The notes below the pieces were generated by a model, which did no database searches, was not told the DNA's origin, and was given only the letters and a program-made list of their open reading frames with translations. 64,000 nt of DNA, taken from the NCBI RefSeq assembly GCF_024346995.1, contig NZ_AP024887.1, positions 2,232,001-2,296,000 of the forward strand. Direction: 5' to 3'. The DNA comes from Vibrio palustris (lineage in GTDB: Bacteria; Pseudomonadota; Gammaproteobacteria; Enterobacterales; Vibrionaceae). Positions 9,815 through 25,168 of the stretch are shown piece after piece (position 1 is the first letter of the stretch; the number at the start of each line of letters is the position of its first letter). The position numbers were made by a program, and so were the translations under genes.

Positions 9815-10192
9815 AACTGGGCTATGCCTCTTTCGGGAACGTCAATCAACTTGGGACGATGGATAGAATATCCGAACGTAAAATACGAATAGATAACCCG
9901 GGTTAGTATTATTTATGTATTGGATGAGTTAACTTCGGAACTTACTATCAACTAATTCATATACGAATGGCAAGACGATTGATAAAAACTCATGTTATTT
10001 TATAACAACACGAGAAAATACCATATAAAAACAACACTTTAGTAAATTGTAAAAAAATATAAATTGTGATTTCAATCAAACTATTACGACTATGGTGTGT
10101 GCTAACAGTCACCTGATAGACCAAAGCCGTATTCATCTAAACAATATATTCTATTTTGAATTGGATTATCTCAGCGAGAAAAGAGTCCACAT
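9815..10192. other. AT-rich upstream region of leuO
   Basis: A 378-base gap of high A+T content, with runs such as AAATTGTAAAAAAATATAAATTG near 10050. It should hold the leuO promoter and, by analogy with other species, H-NS and LeuO binding stretches. No terminator is obvious for the glycosyltransferase gene that ends at 10193. No ORF of note is present. Confidence 0.45.
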
Positions 10193-11263
10193 TTATGGAT
10201 ACAATATAGATTCACTGTGAAGTTCAGTGCGTGAAGGGTAGCTGACCTGAGACCATAATGTGTCGAATAATGAGCGTTGATCTTCCCAGTGACCTGCAAC
10301 AACCCAAGCAGAAATAGCGAATGCCACATCGGGATAAATCACTTTTTCTCCTGGCGCCTCATCAATCCATTGTCGCACTGCACTAGGGTCTAAATACTCC
10401 ATGCCCGATGCCAAACCGAGCTGCTCTAAAGTCGCCACATTACTCTGTTGTTCAAATTGACCATTTAGAGGCTTTAACAGCATTTTTTTGCCTAAAGACA
10501 ACGCTTCTGAAGGTAACTCAAATCCGCCATTAGCAATGACCCCAGCACAAGTTCGTAAATGCTCTTGAAAACTATCACGACATAATGGCCTCAATTGTAA
10601 GTTCTTATGCTGCTCTATCTCGGTAATATCTGGGTGATAACAAATAAACTGATGATAGGAGAAACGCTCGACTAAATTGATGGTATCCAACAATAGTTCA
10701 AAAGGTAGGTAGATAAGAAAGAAATTCTTAAGGCATGGTGGAGAGTGAGTGGTATGCACGATGGGAGGTAAAATAGGTTGATCAAAATGATACCAATGTA
10801 ACCCGATATAATAGTCCGAAGGGGCAAAATGATTCATGATCACCTTATCTAACCAGCTTGCCCCTTTGAGAGGAACATCATAACGAAAAGCATTTTGATG
10901 GCTGATACTAATCGAGGGAACCCCTTGTTTTTTTGCCGCCCAAGCCGAGATCGGTTCAAAATCATTCAAAACAACATCATAAGAGGATAAATCGAGCTCT
11001 TGAATGTCTTTATAGACACGTACCATATTATTATTAATCGCGGTTTTACCATAGCGAACTTTGCCATGAGCGGTCGAAAAACTCATACCTTGGCGGGTTT
11101 GATAGTCACCAAATTCCTCCATGGAAAAATATTTCTCTGCATCTCTTCCTGTAAAAAAGAAATCAACCTCGACACCAGTATGCTGACGAAAGGCTTGGCA
11201 CATCGCACGAGCACGAGCTATATGACCATTTCCCGTCCCCTGCACTCCGTACAAAATTTTCAT
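10193..11263 (-). CDS. MJ1255/VC2487-family glycosyltransferase-like protein
   Basis: A 356-residue protein whose N-terminus (MKILYGVQGTGNGHIARARA) carries the GxGNGH-type motif of the MJ1255/VC2487 (TIGR00661) family. That family is related to GT-B glycosyltransferases of the MurG/UDP-glucuronosyl type. A second conserved block, GVIANGGFELPSEALSLGKKMLLKPL (about residues 239-264), resembles the donor-nucleotide site of GT-B enzymes. Donor and acceptor are unknown. It overlaps the upstream phosphatase gene by four bases (ATGA), so the two are translationally coupled. Confidence 0.72.
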   Translation of the reverse strand: MKILYGVQGTGNGHIARARAMCQAFRQHTGVEVDFFFTGRDAEKYFSMEEFGDYQTRQGMSFSTAHGKVRYGKTAINNNMVRVYKDIQELDLSSYDVVLNDFEPISAWAAKKQGVPSISISHQNAFRYDVPLKGASWLDKVIMNHFAPSDYYIGLHWYHFDQPILPPIVHTTHSPPCLKNFFLIYLPFELLLDTINLVERFSYHQFICYHPDITEIEQHKNLQLRPLCRDSFQEHLRTCAGVIANGGFELPSEALSLGKKMLLKPLNGQFEQQSNVATLEQLGLASGMEYLDPSAVRQWIDEAPGEKVIYPDVAFAISAWVVAGHWEDQRSLFDTLWSQVSYPSRTELHSESILYP

Positions 11264-11793
11264 ACTCCATTCTCCATAAGGAGAATCGCAATCAGCGCAC
11301 AGGTATTGCCAAGCAGAGCTCCAATCACTACATCACTTAAAAAATGTACTCCTAAGAAAATTCGTGAGCCACCAATCGTCAGTGCCCATGTCAACATGAC
11401 GAGCGATAAGTCCGGATAGAAATGGCCAATAATTGTCGCCATTAAAAATGCCGCAGCAGTATGCCCCGACGGTAAACTATAGCGATCCGAAGGAGTAATA
11501 AAAGCAGGAAGAGGTGGCGAGAACTCTTGTGGGCGACGACGCTGGAAACTATTTTTCAATACCCAATACAACGGCAGCTCTATCGTGAATGCCAGTAAAC
11601 CGACCATCACAAAGGCGTGACCATCGGAGGTATCGAGCATCCAAGCGAGTATGGCAAACATCACGTACAAGTGTCCGTCACCGGTATGCGATACCGCTCG
11701 ACTGACGCGAGCAATGGAATGACTATAACGATGCTGTAAACAAAATGATGACAGTATCAAATCAAGTTTTACGATAGGTTGAACCACTCTCAT
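11260..11793 (-). CDS. PAP2-superfamily membrane phosphatase
   Basis: A 177-residue integral membrane protein with the complete acid-phosphatase signature: KNSFQRRRP (KX6RP), PSGH, and SRIFLGVHFLSD (SRX5HX3D). Several hydrophobic helices surround these motifs. Family members dephosphorylate phosphatidic acid, phosphatidylglycerophosphate or undecaprenyl pyrophosphate; the substrate here is not decidable. It is the first gene of a two-gene unit with the glycosyltransferase-like gene. That pairing suggests lipid-linked sugar metabolism (inference). Confidence 0.82.
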   Translation of the reverse strand: MRVVQPIVKLDLILSSFCLQHRYSHSIARVSRAVSHTGDGHLYVMFAILAWMLDTSDGHAFVMVGLLAFTIELPLYWVLKNSFQRRRPQEFSPPLPAFITPSDRYSLPSGHTAAAFLMATIIGHFYPDLSLVMLTWALTIGGSRIFLGVHFLSDVVIGALLGNTCALIAILLMENGV

Positions 11794-12056
11794 AAGCGTT
11801 TTACTCCTTCCCTAACATCGTCAATAGTGACGGTACTTAACTAACGTTAGTGAATGGATATGACAGCCCCGTGATCTTTTCTTGTAGATGTGATGAAGCT
11901 TGATCTCGGTATATGCCCTATTCTTTTGTGTTTTTCGTCGCATTCATAGTAATTATGTTCATCTATTCATCAATTTAGACGATGTTTACGTTACCTTGTT
12001 TTGCAAGGAAATGATCTCATTATGAATAAATATTTGGACAAAAAACGTCTTTAGGG
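11794..12056. other. divergent regulatory region between the PAP2 gene and the leu operon
   Basis: This AT-rich stretch lies between the PAP2 start and the leu promoter. It contains a 12-bp perfect palindrome (11840-11851) close to the PAP2 start and long A/T tracts at about 11950-12050 that would suit LeuO or H-NS binding. No coding sequence is seen. Confidence 0.45.
11840..11851. promoter_or_regulatory. 12-bp palindrome, candidate operator upstream of the PAP2 gene
   Basis: ACTAACGTTAGT is perfectly self-complementary and ends 47 bases before the PAP2 gene start. The binding protein is unknown; the operator role is an inference from symmetry and place. Confidence 0.35.
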
Positions 12057-12085
12057 TTGACGTTACATACAGAGTGCGGTACTAA
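12057..12085 (+). promoter_or_regulatory. candidate leu operon promoter
   Basis: TTGACG (12057-12062) and TACTAA (12080-12085) are 17 bases apart. The site lies 35 bases before the leader-peptide start, which is where the leuLABCD promoter is expected. Confidence 0.6.
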
Positions 12086-12119
12086 TCTAGTAAATAAATT
12101 TTGTGGAATATTGATCACT

Positions 12120-12182
12120 ATGACAATTCGTTTTTCTCAGCTCCTCAACCTCCTCCTTATCGTGAAATCATCGCGCGGGTAG
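12120..12182 (+). CDS. leuL: leu operon leader peptide
   Basis: A 20-codon reading frame, MTIRFSQLLNLLLIVKSSRG, with five Leu codons in six positions (CTC CTC AAC CTC CTC CTT), followed by a TAG stop. A Leu-rich leader peptide before an attenuator hairpin and leuA is the established design of leu operon attenuation: ribosome stalling at scarce Leu-tRNA prevents terminator formation. The gene is too short to be found by ordinary ORF length cut-offs. Confidence 0.85.
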   Translation: MTIRFSQLLNLLLIVKSSRG

Positions 12183-12216
12183 GCTGTGGGCGAAAGACGC
12201 CACTAAACAGAATTAC

Positions 12217-12246
12217 AAAAACCCGCTGAATAGGCGGGTTTTTTTA
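12217..12246 (+). terminator. leu operon attenuator
   Basis: An AAACCCGC / GCGGGTTT stem (arms about 12219-12226 and 12234-12241) is followed by a T run. It lies 35 bases after the leuL stop and 47 bases before leuA. Its position makes it the attenuator of the operon and not an end-of-gene terminator. Confidence 0.85.
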
Positions 12247-12292
12247 TAGCTAAATTCAGGAAGCACACGACAATCTCAACGAGGATGCGAAC

Positions 12293-14963
<2,671 letters not shown>

Positions 14964-15012
14964 TAGGTAGGGGCTGAGCTGCCCCTACTGTGCGAGTTAA
15001 AGGAATAAAGCA

Positions 15013-16419
15013 ATGTCACAAGCAAAAACATTATACGAAAAAATTTACGATGCCCATGTCGCCGTCGAAGCAGCGGGTGAAAATCCAATTTTATACATCG
15101 ATCGCCATCTAGTTCATGAAGTTACTTCACCACAAGCGTTTGATGGGTTACGTGAAAAAGGACGCCCAGTACGTCAGGTAAGTAAAACCTTTGCTACCAT
15201 GGATCACAACGTATCCACCACAACTAAAGATATCAATGCCTCTGGTGAGATGGCACGTATCCAGATGGAAACTCTGTCAAAAAACTGCGAAGAGTTTGGT
15301 GTCACTCTGTTTGATATTAATCATAAATATCAAGGTATTGTGCATGTTATGGGACCTGAGCTGGGTATTACTCTACCAGGGATGACGATTGTGTGTGGTG
15401 ATTCTCATACCGCAACACATGGTGCATTTGGCTCACTTGCTTTCGGTATCGGCACCTCTGAAGTCGAGCATGTCCTAGCCACGCAAACATTGAAACAAGC
15501 TCGTGCTAAGACAATGAAAATTGAAGTAAAAGGCAAAGTTTCAAAGGGCATTACCGCCAAAGATATCGTGCTAGCCATCATTGGCAAAACCACCGCAGCA
15601 GGTGGTACTGGCTATGTGGTTGAATTCTGTGGTGAAGCCATCCGTGATTTATCAATGGAAGGCCGCATGACCGTTTGTAATATGGCCATCGAGCTTGGTG
15701 CTAAGGCTGGTCTGATTGCGCCTGACGAAACGACCTTTGATTACATTAAAGATCGTCGTTATGCCCCAACAGGTGAAAACTGGGATTCGGCAGTCGAGTA
15801 CTGGAAAACACTAAAAACCGACGAAGGCGCTGAATTTGATCACGTCGTAACATTGAATGCTGCCGACATTCGTCCCCAAGTCACTTGGGGGACTAACCCG
15901 GGACAAGTGATGTCCGTTGATGGAATTATACCGTCACCAGAAGACTTCGCCGATCCCGTTGAAAAGGCGTCGGCAGAAAAAGCATTGGCGTATATGGGAC
16001 TAAGAGGCGGAACTAAGCTCTCTCACTACCCTATCGATAAAGTTTTTGTCGGATCTTGTACAAACTCACGTATTGAAGATATTCGCGCTGCAGCGGCGGT
16101 TGCTAAAGGTAAGCAAGTTGCGGAACATGTTCAAGCATTGATTGTTCCGGGCTCAGAGCAAGTCAAAGCGCAAGCAGAGCAAGAAGGGTTAGATAAAATC
16201 TTTTTAGAAGCTGGTTTTGAATGGCGTTTACCAGGCTGCTCAATGTGTCTAGCGATGAATAATGACCGTTTAGGCCCTCAGGAGCGTTGTGCCTCGACAT
16301 CTAACCGTAACTTTGAAGGTCGCCAAGGCCGAGCAGGAAGAACGCACTTAGTCAGTCCTGCTATGGCTGCAGCGGCGGCTATTGCGGGTCATTTTGTCGA
16401 CATTCGTGACGTTAACTAA
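15013..16419 (+). CDS. leuC: 3-isopropylmalate dehydratase large subunit
   Basis: A 468-residue aconitase-family subunit. With LeuD it isomerises 2- to 3-isopropylmalate using a [4Fe-4S] cluster. Cluster Cys ligands are visible in VGSCTNSR and in [11 protein letters not shown], with [30 protein letters not shown] upstream. The length matches the family (466 in E. coli). A ribosome site (AAAGGAATAAAGC) precedes the ATG. Confidence 0.97.
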   Translation: MSQAKTLYEKIYDAHVAVEAAGENPILYIDRHLVHEVTSPQAFDGLREKGRPVRQVSKTFATMDHNVSTTTKDINASGEMARIQMETLSKNCEEFGVTLFDINHKYQGIVHVMGPELGITLPGMTIVCGDSHTATHGAFGSLAFGIGTSEVEHVLATQTLKQARAKTMKIEVKGKVSKGITAKDIVLAIIGKTTAAGGTGYVVEFCGEAIRDLSMEGRMTVCNMAIELGAKAGLIAPDETTFDYIKDRRYAPTGENWDSAVEYWKTLKTDEGAEFDHVVTLNAADIRPQVTWGTNPGQVMSVDGIIPSPEDFADPVEKASAEKALAYMGLRGGTKLSHYPIDKVFVGSCTNSRIEDIRAAAAVAKGKQVAEHVQALIVPGSEQVKAQAEQEGLDKIFLEAGFEWRLPGCSMCLAMNNDRLGPQERCASTSNRNFEGRQGRAGRTHLVSPAMAAAAAIAGHFVDIRDVN

Positions 16420-16433
16420 TAAGGATTTCTAAC

Positions 16434-17036
16434 ATGTCAGGATTTAAACAACACACAGGGTTAGTCGTTCCTCTAGATGCAGCGAACGTCGATACTGATG
16501 CTATTATTCCAAAACAATTTTTGCAGAAAGTGACACGGACTGGATTTGGCAAGCACCTATTTCACGATTGGCGCTTTTTAGATGATGCAGGCCAACAACC
16601 TAACCCAGACTTTGTCCTCAACGAAGCACGTTATCAAGGTGCGAGTATTTTACTTGCCCGCGAAAACTTTGGCTGCGGGTCGTCACGAGAACACGCCCCT
16701 TGGGCTTTGGCTGACTATGGCATTCAAGTGATTATCGCACCAAGTTTTGCTGATATTTTTTATGGCAATGCGATTAATAATCAGATGGTACCTGTAAAGC
16801 TGACTGATAACGAAGTTGATGAAATTTTCACGTACGTTACCAATACACAAGGTGCTGAGGTTACGGTTAATCTTGAAACGATGACAGTTAATGCCAATGG
16901 GAAAGTCTACTCATTTATAATTGATGAGTTCCGTCGCCACTGCTTACTTAATGGCCTAGATAATATCGGACTAACCTTGCAACATGCTGACGATATTACG
17001 ACATTTGAAGCTAATATCCCTGCATTTTTGCAGTAA
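16434..17036 (+). CDS. leuD: 3-isopropylmalate dehydratase small subunit
   Basis: A 200-residue swivel-domain partner of LeuC. The motifs [14 protein letters not shown] (N-terminus) and [18 protein letters not shown] (substrate-binding loop) are conserved. It starts 14 bases after leuC and is the last gene of the operon, closed by an intrinsic terminator. Confidence 0.97.
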   Translation: MSGFKQHTGLVVPLDAANVDTDAIIPKQFLQKVTRTGFGKHLFHDWRFLDDAGQQPNPDFVLNEARYQGASILLARENFGCGSSREHAPWALADYGIQVIIAPSFADIFYGNAINNQMVPVKLTDNEVDEIFTYVTNTQGAEVTVNLETMTVNANGKVYSFIIDEFRRHCLLNGLDNIGLTLQHADDITTFEANIPAFLQ

Positions 17037-17060
17037 TTCACCTAATTAAAAAACGAATCC

Positions 17061-17089
17061 AAAAGCTGCGCCTTGCGCAGCTTTTTTTT
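17061..17089 (+). terminator. terminator of leuABCD
   Basis: An AAGCTGCGC / GCGCAGCTT stem with a CTT loop is followed by eight T, 25 bases after the leuD stop. Confidence 0.93.
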
Positions 17090-17184
17090 GTGTCTAAAGA
17101 AAACACGTGGTGAATGCACACTTATCTAAAAGAGTATCTATAAGGCGAACCGTCGATACTTAAGATTTTATATACCGATAAACG

Positions 17185-17213
17185 GAAAAACCCCAGCTAA
17201 AAAGCTGGGGTTT
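17185..17213 (-). terminator. distal terminator of the rRNA operon
   Basis: On the minus strand a CCCCAGCT / AGCTGGGG stem followed by TTTTT lies just beyond the last 5S gene. Confidence 0.88.
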
Positions 17214-17220
17214 CGAAATC

Positions 17221-17340
17221 AAGCCTGGCGATGACCTACTCTCACATGGGGAAACCCCACACTACCATCGGCGCTATTTCGTTTCACTTCTGAGTTCGGC
17301 ATGGGATCAGGTGGGTCCAAAATGCTATGGTCGCCAAGCA
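17221..17340 (-). rRNA. rrf: 5S rRNA, distal copy
   Basis: A 120-base gene read on the minus strand from TGCTTGGCGACC to CGCCAGGCTT, whose ends pair as in 5S rRNA. The universally conserved CCGAACTCAGAAGTGAAACG segment is present. It is identical over all 120 bases to the proximal copy at 17511-17630 and lies after tRNA-Thr. This is the same arrangement as the rrfD-thrV-rrfF tail of E. coli rrnD. Confidence 0.96.
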
Positions 17341-17383
17341 AATTCTTTATTACTACGCTACAGAGCCTAGCAAATTGTATTCA

Positions 17384-17460
<77 letters not shown>

Positions 17461-17470
17461 ATAATTTTAT

Positions 17471-17500
17471 TAAAAAAGCCCGTGCTTGACACGGGCTCTT
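17471..17500 (-). terminator. terminator-like hairpin inside the rRNA operon
   Basis: On the minus strand an AGCCCGTG / CACGGGCT stem is followed by TTTTTTAAT between the proximal 5S and tRNA-Thr. It has the form of an intrinsic terminator but lies upstream of tRNA-Thr and the second 5S. It would therefore have to be read through or serve processing. Confidence 0.7.
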
Positions 17501-17510
17501 TCAAAAATTA

Positions 17511-17630
17511 AAGCCTGGCGATGACCTACTCTCACATGGGGAAACCCCACACTACCATCGGCGCTATTTCGTTTCACTTCTGAGTTCGGCATGGGATCAG
17601 GTGGGTCCAAAATGCTATGGTCGCCAAGCA
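17511..17630 (-). rRNA. rrf: 5S rRNA, proximal copy
   Basis: A 120-base 5S gene after 23S, identical to the distal copy. The identity extends eight bases upstream, giving a 128-bp perfect repeat (17221-17348 and 17511-17638). Confidence 0.96.
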
Positions 17631-17757
17631 AATTCTTTCTGTTATCGCCCAAAGGGCCATAACAATAATCTGGAAAGCTGTTTTTGTGGCTATAAAAGCC
17701 GTTCTCACACACTCAAGTACTCATATTGAGTCCGTTACAAAACCTTTTTGGTGTTGT

Positions 17758-20651
<2,894 letters not shown>

Positions 20652-20996
20652 ATACAACCCAAAAAAGTTTTGGATTGATGAACAAAGTCACCAAGGTTTG
20701 TCTGCATAACTCTTTGCTTTCACTTTGAAAAGTGAAGACAAAAAGGACATGTTGCAGACTCGATATTGCCGGACTCAATTTTGAATACACACTCTATTAA
20801 AAGAGCATGATTTTCCAAGAACACTTGAATGTGTTTGGTGTTTGTTCATATCAATTGATACAACAAACATTGAGAACTTTTACAAATACTCTTCTAAAAG
20901 AGTATTTTGTCAGCTTTCCAAATTGTTAAAGAGCAATGTGTATCTTTTTACAAAGACACCATTTTTAAGAACACTGCACACCAATGTGCTTAAAGA
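20652..20996 (-). other. rRNA spacer between tRNA-Ala and 23S, with boxA
   Basis: A 345-base transcribed spacer. It contains a boxA-like antitermination site on the minus strand (TGCTCTTTAACAA, 20923-20935) and an AAATACTCTT / AAGAGTATTT hairpin at about 20884-20907. The remainder is expected to form the 23S RNase III stalk. No gene is present. Confidence 0.7.
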
Positions 20997-21072
20997 TGGT
21001 GGAGCTATGCGGGATCGAACCGCAGACCTCCTGCGTGCAAGGCAGGCGCTCTCCCAGCTGAGCTATAGCCCC
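20997..21072 (-). tRNA. tRNA-Ala (UGC)
   Basis: 76 bases with CCA encoded. The acceptor is GGGGCTA/TAGCTCC with one G-T pair, and the anticodon loop CTTGCAC gives TGC. It lies in the 16S-23S spacer, as in many rrn operons. Confidence 0.97.
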
Positions 21073-21116
21073 ATCTTGGTCAATTTCATTTTCAAACAAA
21101 CGCATGAAGCAGAAAT

Positions 21117-21193
21117 TGGTGGGTCTGAGTGGACTTGAACCACCGACCTCCCGCTTATCAGGCGAGCGCTCTAACCAGCTGAGCTACAGACCC
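21117..21193 (-). tRNA. tRNA-Ile (GAU)
   Basis: 77 bases with CCA encoded. The acceptor is GGGTCTG/CAGACCC, and the anticodon loop CTGATAA gives GAT. It is the first tRNA after 16S in the spacer. Confidence 0.97.
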
Positions 21194-21262
21194 ACTAAGG
21201 TGCTCTTAACTTTCTAAACCATATCAATCTGTGTGAACACTCATCGCAATAATCATTCGTAT

Positions 21263-22804
<1,542 letters not shown>

Positions 22805-23197
22805 AGTTTTTTCGGCTCAATGAATACTGACTTCAAAACTAATATTTGTTTAAAAGCAAACATGTAATCTTAAAGCTATTATCACTCCAACAGAGTGATA
22901 ATGAATTGACTGTGCCAAGACTAACCGAAGTTAATCTCGATTGGTCACTCAGTTCATTGAAACCAATTTTGTTTCCGAAGAAACTATTGATTATCATCAA
23001 CGAGTGCCCACACAGATTGATAGGTTTAAATTGTTAAAGAGCGTTGCTTTAAAAGAAGTTTTTCTTTCAAACCGGAGGTGCATTCTAAAGATTTAATTGA
23101 GAGAGTCAAACACTTTTTCAATTTTCTTTTTTAGGATGTCTTATCCTCATCGACCTTGGCTGAAGCCTTGTGGCGTCTGCCGTGTCAGTGGTTGGGC
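22805..23197 (-). promoter_or_regulatory. rRNA operon leader with boxA
   Basis: This leader runs from the P1 start region to 16S. It contains boxA on the minus strand (GCTCTTTAACAA, 23031-23042), the NusB/S10 antitermination site. An inverted repeat around 22837-22865 probably forms part of the 16S RNase III stem. No gene is present. Confidence 0.75.
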
Positions 23198-23225
23198 ATT
23201 ATAGGGAGATATAGAAAGTTGGCAA
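23198..23225 (-). promoter_or_regulatory. rrn P1 promoter
   Basis: On the minus strand, TTGCCA (23225-23220) and TATAAT (23203-23198) have a 16-base spacer. GCCC follows the -10 box, a GC-rich discriminator typical of stringently controlled rRNA promoters. Upstream, 23234-23253 is nearly all A/T and fits an UP element. Confidence 0.85.
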
Positions 23226-23320
23226 GAGAAAAATCATGTTTTTTTATAAAAAAACACACGACAGCTCAACAAGTAATCATTGTGAGATTTATACGTTTAT
23301 ACCCATAACTTTGCAACAGC

Positions 23321-23344
23321 TTATCCACTTATCCCTGTGGATAA
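23321..23344. promoter_or_regulatory. inverted pair of DnaA-box-like 9-mers
   Basis: TTATCCACT (23321-23329) and TGTGGATAA (23336-23344, complement TTATCCACA) face each other. One is a perfect match and the other has one mismatch to the DnaA box TTATNCACA. Their arms TTATCCAC / GTGGATAA can also form an 8-bp hairpin, but no T run follows on either strand. Function is unproven. Confidence 0.4.
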
Positions 23345-23347
23345 CCA

Positions 23348-24604
23348 CTAGTTCCCTTCGATAAAATAAGACACTCTTGCTCTAGGGTTGAGATACTCAC
23401 GAATATTTTCTGGTAACTTACTTGGTAAAATAGCTTTCACTATCTTTATGTCTTTATTTAATAGTTCAATGATGGGGGCTTGGGTACGTGGTACAGAGGA
23501 ATCATAGATAAGAACATTCGGATAAAGTAGATTTTGTGTATTAACGGAGATCACTAAGCCGACGGTTTCATTCGATAGCTGCACCACAGTCCCTGGCGGG
23601 TAGACGCCCATAAACTTAACTAAAATAGCTAAGCTCTCTTGATCATAAAGATGCTTACAATTCTTAAACATATGTGAAAGTGCTATATAAGGTATTTTTT
23701 GTTCAGTCGTAGCTTGTGGATGGCATAAATTGTCAAATGTATTAGCAACCGCGACAATCTTTGCTAATTCATCTATCTCATCTGCTTTTAACCCTTGGGG
23801 ATACCCAGAACCATCATTGCATTCATGATGCTGCTCTATAACGACCCTTGCCGCCGGAGAAAAGTTCTCAATACTGTCAGCTATCTCTAATCCGTATTTA
23901 GTATGCAATTTAAGATAATTGGTTTCGGGTTCATTCAGCGGGGTTGTTTTACGTAAGATGGCTGTCGGAATCCGTACTTTACCCATATCGTGAAATAGGC
24001 AGGCAAATGCCAGTTCTTTTATTTTATCTGCAGGGTACTCTTTGATTTTACCAATCATCATAGCAATGACTGCAACATTGAGTGAGTGGAAGTAAATATC
24101 TTCAAAGTCACTATTGCTGTTCATTAGATGCAACGTAACATGTTCATCACTCAATAGGTTATCGACAATATCATTAACCAATAAGCCGGCTTCATTAACT
24201 GCATCAGTCGGACGGCTACGGATCTTATTCATCACTGCACGCATTTTTGCCAACGAACGTTCAAACTCTTGTTCGACAACTTTCATACGCCGCCGATACG
24301 CATTGAGCTTTTCAATTCGTTCTTGTTTCTCTATCCACAACTTATCGACTTCTTGGTTAATAGCTTCTGTTTCTTCATCACTACTCTCCTGTGCTTCTTC
24401 TGTTGGAGGAGGTAAAGGTTCAACTGAACTCTGCGCCGGATTAACGAAGACATATTGTAGACCTAAGTGTTTAATCAGGTTGATTTGATCTTGGGACTTC
24501 AATTTAAAGCTGTTTAAAAGAAAGGGGTGGTCGTTCCACTTCACTGGTAGACGAATGTGCAAACCTGGCTGTAAGCGATTGACATTAATTTTTATACTGG
24601 CCAC
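23348..24604 (-). CDS. HD-GYP domain protein, probable c-di-GMP phosphodiesterase
   Basis: A 418-residue cytoplasmic protein. The N-terminal domain (about residues 1-130, start MASIKINVNRLQPGLHIRLP) fits the DUF3391 module. A Glu-rich helical linker follows, then an HD-GYP domain. Catalytic motifs are intact: HDMGKVRIP and HHECNDGSGYPQGL. The family hydrolyses cyclic di-GMP, so a role in motility or biofilm control is likely. No receiver or transmembrane segment is visible. It is a single gene downstream of tRNA-Leu and upstream of the rrn promoter. Confidence 0.88.
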   Translation of the reverse strand: MASIKINVNRLQPGLHIRLPVKWNDHPFLLNSFKLKSQDQINLIKHLGLQYVFVNPAQSSVEPLPPPTEEAQESSDEETEAINQEVDKLWIEKQERIEKLNAYRRRMKVVEQEFERSLAKMRAVMNKIRSRPTDAVNEAGLLVNDIVDNLLSDEHVTLHLMNSNSDFEDIYFHSLNVAVIAMMIGKIKEYPADKIKELAFACLFHDMGKVRIPTAILRKTTPLNEPETNYLKLHTKYGLEIADSIENFSPAARVVIEQHHECNDGSGYPQGLKADEIDELAKIVAVANTFDNLCHPQATTEQKIPYIALSHMFKNCKHLYDQESLAILVKFMGVYPPGTVVQLSNETVGLVISVNTQNLLYPNVLIYDSSVPRTQAPIIELLNKDIKIVKAILPSKLPENIREYLNPRARVSYFIEGN

Positions 24605-24807
24605 ACGGTTACCATATACTTTTATTTGGTCTTTAAGTGTAGGCGATAGGTCAAGAAAATAAGAACAGAGATCAGGCCATGAATGGCATTTTTACGATTA
24701 GAGTGTGATGCCGAGCAATCGTAAAGTGTCTTAATAAAGAGTGCGTTAATTGTAAAGTAGCAACGAATGCAGTAGAGGCTTAATGAAAAGAAGAGATTTT
24801 AGATACA

Positions 24808-24840
24808 AAAAAGCCTCAACATTTGTTGAGGCTTTTTTGT
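24808..24840. terminator. terminator after tRNA-Leu
   Basis: An AAGCCTCAACA / TGTTGAGGCTT stem with T runs on both strands lies just past the 3' end of tRNA-Leu on the minus strand. Confidence 0.9.
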
Positions 24841-24845
24841 TAATT

Positions 24846-24930
24846 TGGTACCACTGGGCGGACTTGAACCGCCACGCCCGAAGGCAACGGATTTTGAATC
24901 CGTCATGTCTACCAATTCCATCACAGTGGC
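24846..24930 (-). tRNA. tRNA-Leu (CAA)
   Basis: An 85-base class II tRNA with CCA encoded and a long variable arm (TGCCTTCGGGCG region). The anticodon stem ACGGA/TCCGT holds loop TTCAAAA, so the anticodon is CAA. Confidence 0.97.
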
Positions 24931-25077
24931 ATTTTCAGGAGGGCTACCCCTTACTTGTTGATTGGCATTATACGTAAGAATCGAAGGGGTGCAATAAAAA
25001 TTTCAACTTAATCAATCAACTGCTCGTTATTTGCTCACAGCGAATTAAAACCCGGCATTCTTCCGTTAAAATGTTCA

Positions 25078-25111
25078 AGGATAGAGCGAGCCAAAGAGCC
25101 TCACTCTATCC
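25078..25111 (-). terminator. possible weak terminator or hairpin after the gldA-like gene
   Basis: GGATAGAG and CTCTATCC arms enclose a partly paired centre, 58 bases after the stop. Only a short T stretch follows on the minus strand, so termination is uncertain. Confidence 0.35.
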
Positions 25112-25168
25112 TAAACCTTGCTATTTATTATCTCAAGGCCATCAATACGTTATCTCATTATCGAAAAT

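Noticed and set aside
23321-23344. Intrinsic terminator for the HD-GYP gene
   Set aside because: The 8-bp stem has no T run on either strand.
24605-24845. Small RNA on the plus strand ending at the 24808-24840 terminator
   Set aside because: The terminator is explained by tRNA-Leu on the minus strand and no promoter or conserved fold is evident on the plus strand.
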